Source: Pyropia haitanensis
Taxonomy: Eukaryota > Rhodophyta > Bangiophyceae > Bangiales > Bangiaceae
DNA length: 64,000 nucleotides
Direction: 5' to 3'
Assembly: GCA_008729055.1 (NCBI GenBank)
Contig: SDUX01000005.1
Location: 1,992,875-2,056,874 of the forward strand
In this document: piece by piece, positions 42,863 through 52,607 of the stretch
Layout of the letters: every line of letters starts with the position of its first letter
How positions within the stretch are numbered: position 1 is the stretch's first letter
Translations under genes and position numbers: made by a program
Notes under the pieces: generated by a model
Told to the model about the DNA's origin: nothing
The model's database searches: none
The model's input: only the letters and a program-made list of their open reading frames with translations

Positions 42863-45376
42863 TCACTTGGCCATGTGCGGGCGTCGAATGATATCCGCAA
42901 CGAGCGCGGCCCAGCGCCCTTTCCACCACGGACGGGCGGCGGCGTCGGCCGCGATGTTCCCGTCGCCACTACCAGCGGGGTGGGAACGACCGACCAGACC
43001 CGCCGCCTCCTCGCCCTCTGCCGTCGCCGTCGCCGCTGCTGCTGCTGCTGCCGCCGCCGCTGCGGCGCGGGCGCTGCGCATGGACCGGTACACCACCGCA
43101 GCCGCGACCACCGAGCACACCAGGTAGGCGGCCGACACGGCAGCGGCGATGGCGGCCAGCCGCCGCGGCCGGTAGCCCAGCCGGGCGACCACCACAAACG
43201 TCTCGAGGAGCACCACCTCCATGCCGGTGAGGTCCGTGCTGATGTCAGCGTAGCGGCCGTTGTCAATACCAATCGGGAAGCGGGCGCCCACGGCCGTGCG
43301 GGTTGTGGCTGCCCGCCAGCTGGCGCCCGAGCGCTCTTGCACAAAGAGAGAGATGATGGCGGAGAGGGAGACGAGGCCAGAGACGAAGATGAGGCCCAGG
43401 GTGGCGGCCTCCCGCCGTCGCCAGCCACGGGTGCCCACCGTTGCAGCGGCAAGGGCCACCGCCTCTGGGAGGACGACCAGGATGGCCAGGCCGATGTCCT
43501 GACCAGACGCGGGCGGCGGCGGCGCGTCCACTCCGAACGCTGACGCGTCATGCGCGACCGCCATGCGCTCCAGCACCTTCTCGGCCGACTGTTCCAGACG
43601 CCCAAGCACAAGCCGGTTATAGGGCTCCGCGAGCGTTGTCGTGTCCCCGGCGCGGGTGGGAAGGTACACCAATCGGCGGCGGACGGAAGCCGCCACAGCG
43701 CGCTCCGTCGCGCTTGCGCTGTTGACCTCCCGTGTGCCGTAGACGGCCAGGCGCTCCGCGGGTGGCCCGCCCGATGCGGGCGGAAAGGGGGATGCCGTCC
43801 AGGTGGCGGCCGTGCCATTGCGCACCAGCGGCACATCTCCCGCTGCCGCGCGGCCGAAGATATTGGGGGTGACAGTCCAGAACACGTACCCGAGGTACAT
43901 GGGGACGTCCACAGTGGGCTTCCCCGCCACTGTCCGCGTGCGTGACTGATAGGGGCGATCGTACGCAGAAGGCTCAAGGCCGGCGCACACCCGGTCGGGG
44001 CGGCGCAAGAAGGACGTGGCTGGCGGCATGCACAGCACCGACGCCAGCTGCTGCGGCCACACGGTGGACGTATTGTCCAACAGCTTCACGTCGCCTGCGG
44101 CTGCCACGTTGGTGTCCTCCTGAGGCGCCAAGTAAGGGTCCTTTCGGCCCGGGACGCCCCGGAGGGTCGCGGCCATTTGCGACAGCGCCGGCACGGTCGG
44201 GTGTGGGCCGCCAACGGTGGACCAGTGGGATACAAAGTTCAACCGGGCGGTCAGGTTCCACGCGCTCGCCGGCTCGCCGGCGGCGGCGCCGAGCCAGTCG
44301 GTGCGCGCGAGCACCGCGCGCCCCAGGCTGAGGCGCCGCCGGTCGGCCACCGAGACGGATCGCTCTACCCCGTCGGCGCCGACGGTCGTCACCAGCGTGG
44401 TGCCCTGGCAGGAGCAGCTGCTCTCGTTGGCGGACATGCACACGATGCCGCACGTCTGCTCACCCGTCGTGTCGACCGCCGTCATGTCCTGGCAGTTGGC
44501 TGTGCCGCAGACGCCCATGGTCGCGCGGCTGTGAGCGTGCAGGTTCGCACATGGAGACGAGGGCGGCAGCGCGGGGGGGATGTCTCTCGAATAGCGGCCC
44601 ACATCGCAAGGCAACAGAACAGAGCGGGTGGAGGTCAGTGGCTATCGATGCAGGCCCACGCAGGAGACAGGAACTGATACCCTCTGGTAGACCGTCGCAC
44701 GGCCACGGGCACCCCCCGCCGCGACGCACCTGTACCCAATGACGTCGTAGGTGCCAATATGGCGGCTGACCGCTCCTTTCAGCGAGTTGCGCTGCAGGCT
44801 GAGGACGTTGAAGGTGTCTGCCTCGTGCACAAGCGCCTGGTGTGTCAGTGGGCACAGGCCCTGCTTGTACATCCGGTTCGGCCAGTACTTCTCATCCACT
44901 GCCACCGCCCTGCCGCGGGCAGTGCCAAGGGAGCGTGCCAGGCGGCTCACCCGCACGGCGAAGCTGCGCTCTTCCAACCGCATGTCCGCCGACCCGTCAG
45001 GGTCGGCGGGCACCGCTGACATGGCGCGACGCATGTCCAACTCCGCCCCACACGTGCGGTCGCCCCACGGGTACAGGGTGCCGCCGACGGAGATGCCGCG
45101 GTCACCATTGGACAGGGCGCCCATCCGGCACTGGAGGCTGCACACTGACGAGAAGCGACCAAGACTGGGGAACGCGCCACCCGGGAAGGCCTTGATGTCT
45201 TGCGTCAGGCCGGGGCCGCCGCGGACGGCAGCCGCGAAACCCACTCCTAAAAGGGGGAGCAGCGCCGCGGTGGCGAGGCGACAGGCACCCTGCATCGGCC
45301 GCCGCCGCGGCCGGGCGAGGCGGGGGCGCGCGATGGCATGCGCGGCGACGATGAGCGCCATGGTCGCTACGGGCAC
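42863..45376 (-). CDS. orphan multi-pass membrane protein with Cys-rich ectodomain, two exons
   Basis: Exon 1 is 45376-44730 and exon 2 is 44528-42863. The 201-bp intron has donor ACAG|GTGCGT and acceptor CTCACAG, phase 2, joining ..DVIGY-S-RATMGVCGT for about 770 residues. A hydrophobic segment RLATAALLPLLGVGFAAA near residues 32-50 acts as signal peptide or anchor. The long ectodomain (about 50-540) is Cys-rich in clusters (SSVCSLQC, CGTANCQDM, CGIVC..CSC) with several N-x-S/T sites (NESS, NLT, NTST, NGT). Near the C-terminus are helices GLAILVVLPEAVALAAATV, LGLIFVSGLVSLSAIISLF and AAIAAAVSAAYLVCSVVAAA, then an Ala-rich cytosolic tail. Composition is balanced, so it is surely coding. No family recognised; a plasma-membrane receptor or channel-like lineage-specific protein is possible. 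Confidence 0.72.
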
Positions 45377-46959
45377 GGCTGCCTCAGGTGATGGAAGGAC
45401 ACGACGCCCACTCGCACCAATTGCAGCCGGGGGCGGCGGAGTGCCCCTCCATCCATTGCGCGGACGGCCAGTCGCCTTGATATAGGAGCCCGCGTACCGG
45501 CCTGCGGCGTCCGCGGTAGCGACGCGGCCACCCCGCTTTGGTCAAAATCCGCTGTGGGAGCTGCGGTCGGTGCCTCGTGCATCAATGATTGAGCACGAGG
45601 CAGCGGTTCCCTTGATAGCTGTGCACAGGGACACTCGCGATGCGCTGACAAAGAGACAGTCAACCCTGCCAACCGATCTGACTCTGCTCGCGTGGAGGTG
45701 ACATTCAGCGCATCGAGAGGAACGTGGCGCTGCGCTGCGTCCTCCCGCCGTGCCTGCCCCGCGCCAATCCGCCCCGTACGTGCGATGGCTCCCCTATGTG
45801 TTGTCTGGGGTTGTGGGGCGCCCCGTTGGCGCTGCTGGGCGGCCGGTCCAGAGGGATCTTGACGCTGTCAGCCGGGGGCCTGACAAATTGGCGTTCCCGT
45901 CGCACGGGCTCGACCCACGTGGCGGCCAACGCGGCCACACCCGGCGCTGGATCCTTTCACAAGGGTGGCCCGGAAAAGAGGGGGGTGCCCGCAGGCAGGC
46001 GTGCCGCGGGTCGCCCTCCACGTCCGTCCTCTCACGCCTCCGGAAGCCCCTCCAACAGTCTACATTGAAGTCACTCTATACAGTCCTGCGGCACTAGAGC
46101 GTAAGCTGCCCCGCAACGCTTGCTTCACGCCAGTTCCATAGGCCTTCTCGCTAAAAATGGGACAGCGCCACCACCGCCACCGCCACTGCTCGCCCGCGTC
46201 GGTGGCGGTGGCGCCATCCCCCCCCACTCCTTTGCCGCGCCCGCTCCCCTCCCCACCATTGCCTGGCGGCATGCCGCGGACGGGCGGTGGACAGGCGTAG
46301 GCGGGGTGGGGAGGTGGGGGAGGAGAGGTGCGCCTCGGCCTTCGCGAGGCAGCTCCGCCGTCATGGTGACTCTTGGATGGATCGCCGTACCACTCGCGGC
46401 GGCGGCGGTCGCGACGGCCAAAGCGCGCGGTCAACCCCACGCGCGTGGCGCCGCGGCCACCGGCGTCTGCCGAGAACAGCCGCCGCGCTACCGCCCTCTC
46501 CGCCGTCGCCGCGGGCCGCCTCCCCCCGTGCTCTTCCCGCGGCGGCGCGCACGACGCGCGTCGAAAGCGGCCGCCGCCACGGCCGCAGCGTCGATCGCGG
46601 CGGCGGCCAGCCGCTGTTGGCGGCACCCACCGCCGCCGCGGTGGCGACCACCCACCGCGGGGGGAGGCACCCTGGCAGCAGCGTCGCGCCGCGATCCCCC
46701 CCCCTATCCTATTGCGTCGGGCGCCCCACGCGGTCGCCGACCGCGGGGCCGGCCACCGGCGGCCGAGGCGCAGCCGTCCCACCATTCGCCCCCTCTCCCC
46801 CTTCCGCCCCTTCCGCCGCCCGGCGGCGGCACTTGGCCACGCCTGCCGCCGCCGTCTCCGCGCAGCGGATGCCACAGGCCGTGGGAGGTGCGGTGCCGCG
46901 GCGGGCCGCCGCCCACTGCCGACGACCGTCGGCGGCAGGGGTCCGTCACGCGGAGGACG

Positions 46960-47003
<44 letters not shown>

Positions 47004-48914
47004 GGCGAGCGCGCGCGCCAAGCCTCTCCCACCACGCCACTCCGCGGTCGCGAACCCTACCCCTCGTCCGCAGTCCCAGCGCCTCGCCCCACAGAGCTAG
47101 CTGACGCCCCAAATGGGCGACGGCGGCGGCGGCGCCAGCAGCGCCGGCGGCGGACACTGCGGCAGCGCCGGCTGTGGCGGCGGCGGACCGCGGCGCTCCC
47201 CACAGTGTCGGCCCGACAGCAACGCGGAGGCGGGGATGGGCGGCCCTACGGTTTGGGGGGGTGGCAAGGCGGAAGGAGGGAGGGTCTCGCCGCTGCCATC
47301 CCTGCCGCCACCGGCCGACCCTGGCGCGCGGTCCACGCCCTGTTCGTCGCACCCGCCGTCGCCGCGGCGATGGCGGCGGGCGGCTGCAACCCGTCCACCG
47401 TGGGCTGGCGACAGCTGGGAGCGCCTGGAACGCGGATCCGCTGCGCCTTGCATCCCAGCGACAGCTCTTCCGACTTGCGGACGCCGGCAACGTCAGCAAC
47501 GGTCCTGCCGCTGGGGCAAGCAGCATCAACACGAGGGGAGTCCAGCACGACGACGGGCCGCAGACAGAGGTTTCGGACCAGCCAAGTCCACTGGTGACGG
47601 GTTGGGTTCAACATGGCATTGACGAGCCCGGCGTTCAGCTCCGGCGGTTGAAGCAGGATGTGCTTCCACGACTGTTTCAAGCCCATGAGCAGCCCCCCAC
47701 AGAACGCACGAATAGCACAGGAGAGTGGAGGCGGGGAGGGGAGGCGAAGAGGGGGAAGATGGGCGGGGGGAGACGGGGAAATGACAGGCAAAGCGGATAG
47801 GGAAAAAAGGGAACACGCGCAGAGTGCAGGACAGGCACAACACGTGGCTAGGGCGTCAGTAATGCTCTCATTCTGGCAGGCAGAGGGTGGAAAAGAAGTC
47901 TACCCACATCCACACAAAGCCTCGTCAATAACACATGACAGAAAACGGTGACGCACCACGACTTTCTCCGCCACGTCCAATGAGCCCGGCGGCACGTGGA
48001 AAGCCGCCTCCAAGTGCTGCGCAGCGTCGTCCAGCTGGACCCAGCGCAGTGCCCCTTAAACCGGCGTCGCGGAAATCGAGTAAATCCAGTGCGCAAGCGT
48101 TGCGCGAGGCGTTGCGGGCCCTCCCACAGCACGATTCCGTCGCGGTTTTTCACTACTTTTTTTGTCACACGCTGCGATAGCCACTGCGCAGCCATAACGA
48201 GTTGCGCATGTCGATGGGTGTGAAGCGCAAGGACCTGCGCTTCACAGAGGTACGGGTTGCGCAAGTCGGAACGACTGGCAAGGTTCCATCACAAACGCTT
48301 CAACAAAGAGCTGAAGCGGGGGCGCATGCGTATTTCAACACGGTCCTGCTGAGATCAACAGGCGATGCGGAAGGTGTTGCGGAAGCGGCGTCTGGGCGAA
48401 AATCTCCCAGTGTACGGCTGAGTTTATCGGCACATTCGAGTGAACTGAACCGAGACCTGGCCACTCAATGTCTCGTATCACGTACTGTACAGTGTTCTGC
48501 GGTCGGTGACGGACGGCAGGACGCGGCGCCGCCATCCCCGCCTTATCGCGCCGCCATCCCCGCCTTATCCCTGCGGCTGGTCATGCCGTTCCCGTCACCA
48601 ACCCCCCCCCCATTCGGCGGGTCTTGAGCATGACACTGCTAGTCACCGGCGGTGCGAAGGCGCCAGTCTAGGTCGAGCCCAAGCTGTCGCCGCTTGGAGC
48701 TGGGCTGCGACCATGCGGCAGTGGGAGCGGCGGGTGCCAGAGAGAGCCAGAGGGGGCGCAGGCAGGCGTCGCCGCCTGCAGTGACGTGACGACGGCCAGC
48801 ACGCCGCCGAGGGAGGCCGCGGATGCCCCCCGACGGCCGCAGAGGGTCGTTCCGTACCGTCGTCGGCAGGCAATCGAACCCAGAACAGTAGACACAGGAA
48901 CAAAACGACATTTG
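45377..48914. other. intergenic, no firmly supported gene
   Basis: A hairpin-like CTCGTGC..TCAATGATTGA..GCACGAG lies at about 45577-45602. From 46.1 to 47.6 kb every frame is Arg/Pro/Ala-rich. A minus-strand frame 47246-47791 contains a more natural stretch (WKHILLQPPELNAGLVNAML, WTWLVRNLCLRPVVVLDS) but no known domain; it might be a real orphan exon. Confidence 0.4.
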
Positions 48915-49621
48915 TCAAACCTGCATCACCCCAACCTGTATCCCCCCACCAAGAAGGCTCGCGACTCGGTCATGCATGCGGCTTTTCATCGTCTCCATAG
49001 CACGAAGCACGTCTCGCACATTCACGCCATCCCTCATCAACCAGGCTCCAAAAGACGAAGTCTGCAAACGCTGGTATAGCCAGTCAATCATCACCATGTC
49101 CTCCTCCATCTTGTGTCGCACACTCAAGAGACGCGCCTGCTCTTCAGTAGTGTACTCTTGGATTGGGTTGAAGACACAGTTGACCACGTCGTCTGGGGGG
49201 AGAAACGGTGCAACGTCCGAGTATCCTAGCGCTGACGACATCAGAAAGGCTGCAGGGCTGCTCGGGTGATAACGCGTCGAAGGCGTCGAAGGCGCATCAT
49301 GCGCCGGTTCGACGTCATCCACACGGTTCGAGTCCTCGGCTGCGTCAGAGTCCATGCCGTCAGAGTCCGCGTGGTGATTCAGGGTGAACAGGCGGCCAGC
49401 AGCAGTAATATTGTCTGCTTCCTGCGGTTCCTCGTCGTCGTCACTGCTCGAGCTGATCCCCTCGTCCGTGTTCGCGACGTCAGCACCTTGTGGACGATGT
49501 AGCGAGTCAAATCCCACATCGTGCTGCAGGGTAAGCAGGTCGCCGGCAGTATCATGACCACGACCACCCTCTTTCTGCGGCTCCTCTTCGCCGTCACCGC
49601 TCGTTCTCATTTCCTGCTCCG
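48915..49621 (-). pseudogene. C-terminal piece of the retrotransposon-split ORF
   Basis: Continuation of the host reading frame 56996-60544 after removal of the retrotransposon. Across the reconstructed empty site the codons read A-N-T-E-Q-E-M-R-T-S with no frame change. The piece (about 235 codons) is acidic and Ser-rich, with two internal near-repeats (EEEPQKE..AGDLLTLQHD and EEPQEAD..AGRLFTLNHH), and ends in a helical region (EEDMVMIDWLYQRLQ, LRAMETMKSRMHDRVASLLG). An ATG at 49610 is in frame, so a separate small protein could in principle start there, but the empty-site continuity shows its origin. Confidence 0.8.
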
Positions 49622-49626
49622 TATTG
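49622..49626. repeat. target-site duplication TATTG (left)
   Basis: TATTG directly before the 5' LTR, identical to 56995-56999 directly after the 3' LTR. Five base pairs is the usual Ty3/gypsy duplication length. Confidence 0.92.
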
Positions 49627-50488
49627 TGTAAGGATATGCCCCTTAAATCCCCAAGACTGGAGCCTAGGGGATAAGGACTGGGGCCTCTCCTTCCCTGTCC
49701 TTCTCAGCCAACTCCTTCCAAGACGCATCAACTCCAAAGTAATCTGGGGCATGCCGCGGTGTCCGTCCGATAATCTACTACTAACGGACGGTCAGCACGG
49801 GAGCCGCGGATTGGCTAACCGACACTACCCTGACTCATCTGCCGACGGGTACAGTCTCCAACGGATCAACGGACTAACGGACCAAAAGACGAGCCACATC
49901 TCTGACGCGTCAGCAAGCCGGAACAATCTCCCCGTGGACCAATGGGAGCGACAAGACTTGCTGACCCACGGGAGATATTCGACCCGAAGACTGGCGTCTG
50001 CTTACACGCCTCTGAGGCTTTTCGGGTCGAATGGCGCGTGGGGCCAGCCGCGCGGCGCTACGAGCGCCGCACACCGTCCCCCCCCCCGTTTGGGGCTTTC
50101 TGGTGGGGCGCCTTGGGGCGCACACGCCCACCCTTGCTTTGTTCTGGGAGCCCATGCTTTGTTTTGAGAGCTTTGGTGCCGTCCACCGGCACGACGGGCA
50201 ATTGCATGCTTTGGGGCACCCTGGGTGCCCCCCTGGGGGTATATAATGCGTGAGTGTGGGCGCCACCGGGAGAGACCTCGGGGGAACAACCACAGACAGA
50301 GACACAAAGACCTCCTTTACCTTTGACCCCCTCGACCCTCACCGACGTCACGCCCATCCTCTTCCCCACCCCCATCACCGTCATCCCACCCGTCACCTTC
50401 CCCGCGCCCGGCATCCTCATTGGTGCACGGGTTGCTGACACCGGCGCCAGTACGTTGAGGGCTGCCCGTGTGTGGGTGGTGCCTCACA
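49627..50488 (+). repeat. 5' LTR (862 bp)
   Basis: Starts TGTAAGGATATG and ends GGTGCCTCACA; matches 56134-56994 nearly perfectly. It contains an inverted repeat GGGGCACCC-T-GGGTGCCCC (50213-50231) just before the TATA box, and a C10 run (50078-50087) that reads C9 in the other LTR. Confidence 0.95.
50240..50247 (+). promoter_or_regulatory. LTR TATA box
   Basis: TATATAAT within GGGGGTATATAATGCG, the only TATA-like sequence of the LTR, about 250 bp before its end. It would place the transcript start near 50270 and leave an R-U5 of about 220 bp. The copy in the 3' LTR lies at about 56746. Confidence 0.6.
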
Positions 50489-50490
50489 TG

Positions 50491-50503
50491 TGGTAGCTTC
50501 AGA
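50491..50503 (+). other. primer-binding-site-like sequence
   Basis: TGGTAGCTTCAGA, two bases after the 5' LTR end. TGGTAGC is complementary to a tRNA 3' end ..GCUACCA as in many initiator tRNA-Met; the remaining bases do not match the initiator tRNAs I know, so the primer is unsure. Confidence 0.5.
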
Positions 50504-50726
50504 TAGTTTGACTTCCTCTTGGCGGTGACGTTGCGATTCCGTCCTGGATTTGGCCCTCCCTGTGTTTGTGCACTCGTGCTGCCCCCTGTGTTCGGCGTGC
50601 CTCGGGCATTGTAATACGAACGCAGCGGGTTCCACGAATCACACCGAAAGAACACTGCCCTGACACTGCCCTGGTGGCCCCTGTCACGGTTTTTTTTCTT
50701 TTGGTCGACTGATTGTCGAAACCCAG

Positions 50727-51364
50727 TGAGTGCCAAATCAGGTTCGGAATTTTCTTCCTCGGCGTTGGCGGACGCCCCGACTTCCTCGGCGGCGACGGCG
50801 CGCCCCCCGACGGCGCGCGGCACCCCGGCGGCGCGCGGCACCGCGGCGGCGCGCGACACCGCGGCGGCACGTGGCACCCCGGCGGGCGCATCCACGTCAT
50901 CCTCTGTGGCGGCGACGGCCGCATCGGCGGCGCCAGCCGCATCCAAGCCCCCCCTCTCGCGCAAGGGTAAGGGCCCGGCCACGTCAGGACCGGCGGTCCC
51001 AGCCAACCGGCGCCTGCTGCTGCCCGCGCAGGATCCGGCCCGGCGCTACATCGCGCCGCCGGCCCCACGAATCGGCCACATCCGACCGACGACCGCGCGC
51101 GCAGCAGAGCAGCGAGAGCAGCGCCGGATCGCCAAGACCATCCCCAAGGGCAAATACGTTTGCAAGCCGTGCGGTGTGCGTTGCAACAGCCTGACAGTGC
51201 TGCGCGACCATCGCTGGTCGCGGCGCCACCGCAATACGGTCAACCGTCCAGCGACCCGCCCTCGTTGCGACGTGTGCGATCGCGAATTTGAGACGGTCGA
51301 GCACTTCGAACGCCACCAGCGTGGCAAGGATCACCACCGCACGCTGGCGCGCCGCACCGACTGA
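50727..51364 (+). CDS. leader ORF of the retrotransposon with two U1/JAZ-type C2H2 zinc fingers
   Basis: An open frame of about 212 codons between the 5' LTR and gag, on the element's sense strand. It has Thr/Ala repeats (GTPAAR-GTAAAR-DTAAAR, an 18-bp tandem unit at about 50816-50890), a basic Pro/Ala linker, then two fingers: CKPCGVRCNSLTVLRDHRWS with RRH, and CDVCDREFETVEHFERHQRG with KDH. Both fit C-x2-C-x12-H-x5-H, the spacing of U1/matrin/JAZ-type fingers that bind RNA or dsRNA. There is no in-frame ATG. The first possible codon follows CACGG-T8-CTTTT..AACCCAG, which looks like a 3' splice site (AG at 50725-50726), so the ORF may be a spliced second exon with its start in the LTR or leader. 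Ty3/gypsy elements rarely carry a gene here. Function unknown; capture of a host gene fragment is likely. Confidence 0.6.
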
Positions 51365-51728
51365 CACCTCGCAACACCCCCCAGGATCTGTGCAAGAGAC
51401 GCGATTTTCCCCCTTTGATCCCCCCGCGTGGAAATCCGGCACGACCCGACTCGGGCCCGTGCGCGGCGGCCGGCGGGAAAATCCGATTGCGTGATTTGAG
51501 TCTTCGAATTCTGCTTCATCGCATCGCTTGTGACCCATCAAATAGTGTTGTCCATCTTTGGAAACGTGGTAGCCACGACGGCCACGCTTGTCCAGAGCTA
51601 GTGCAGCACTATTTTGCTTGGTCAAATTAACTTGCACATCTTGTAGGACTTGCCCCGTGCTCTGCCGGAGTAAGTCAAACCGGATCTGTTGGGTTAATTT
51701 GATTGTTGCGGACCTCACCCAGGACGCA

Positions 51729-52607
51729 ATGGACCCCCCGAATCCTGCGACTGTAAGCCCGATTAATCCGGGAACGGCCTCAACCGCACCCTCCGCGGAG
51801 TCATGGAATCAACTTACAGCGTTCGTCTCGCAGATGAGCGCCGAGCTCGAGGCTCATAAGGTTGAATTGGCGGACGCCAAGAAACAGCTGTCCGACGCCA
51901 AGGCTAAGGCCTCGAGTGGAGGCGCGACGACTGCGAGGCCGAATAAGCCCGCGCTGTTCTCTGGCAAGCCCGGGACAATTGAAGCATGGTGCTCGCACAT
52001 GGACTCATATGTGCGACTGACTGACCCTGACGAAGCGTGTCGGATCGCCTGCACCTACCTGGACGGTGAAGCGTTCACCTGGTGGCATACCTACAGTCGG
52101 ACGACGACGGTCCCCGACTGGGCTACCTTTCGGGCTGCGCTCATCCGTCGCTTCAGCCCTCTGAACAAGACGCAGGCGGCGCGGGACAAGCTGCACTCAT
52201 GGCGCCAAATCAAGGACGTCGGGACGTTCAACAGGACTTTCCTGAGCGTCCTCTTGGACATCCCGGACATCACCGAAGCGGAAAAGATCGACCGCTATAG
52301 CCGAGGCCTGAAGCGCGACATCTGGCAGGCACTGTGCCTCAAGACGTACACCGATCTTGAATCACTGATGACGGACGCCCTGCGCGTGGAAGCGGCCAAG
52401 GCTGGAGTGTCCCGTATCACCAGCAATGTTAACAGCACTTCTGGCAAGCCACCGACGATGGGCGTTGTCCCGATGGACATTTCCAGCATCAAGATCGAAA
52501 AGCTGACGCCAGACGAACGCCAGCGCTGCATGCGCGAGGGTCTCTGCCTTCGCTGTCGCGAGAAAGGACACATGGCTAAGGACTGCCCAAAAGGCCAGCG
52601 GAACTGA
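51729..52607 (+). CDS. gag: gag polyprotein
   Basis: Structural protein of the retrotransposon particle, 292 residues from ATG 51729 (first Met of a natural N-terminus [18 protein letters not shown]). A short coiled coil (about 30-65) is followed by the retrotransposon gag core: [38 protein letters not shown] and [11 protein letters not shown]. It ends with one CCHC zinc knuckle [14 protein letters not shown] (C-x2-C-x4-H-x4-C) for RNA binding. The stop TGA (52605-52607) lies 13 bases after the frameshift heptamer that feeds pol. Composition differs from host genes (lower GC, balanced). Confidence 0.92.
   Translation: MDPPNPATVSPINPGTASTAPSAESWNQLTAFVSQMSAELEAHKVELADAKKQLSDAKAKASSGGATTARPNKPALFSGKPGTIEAWCSHMDSYVRLTDPDEACRIACTYLDGEAFTWWHTYSRTTTVPDWATFRAALIRRFSPLNKTQAARDKLHSWRQIKDVGTFNRTFLSVLLDIPDITEAEKIDRYSRGLKRDIWQALCLKTYTDLESLMTDALRVEAAKAGVSRITSNVNSTSGKPPTMGVVPMDISSIKIEKLTPDERQRCMREGLCLRCREKGHMAKDCPKGQRN

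Noticed and set aside
46060..47532. Minus-strand frame of 490 codons and overlapping plus-strand frames
   Set aside because: Arg/Pro/Ala-rich in every frame with no family signature, although a gene with several homopolymer breaks cannot be excluded.
48860..48885. tRNA-like GGGTTCGATTG on the minus strand
   Set aside because: Flanking bases do not form the T-arm stem and no cloverleaf could be drawn.
50317..51006. Antisense frame of 229 codons over the LTR end and zinc-finger ORF
   Set aside because: Shadow of the sense ORF; the repeats there are simple mirror readings and the finger motifs exist only on the plus strand.
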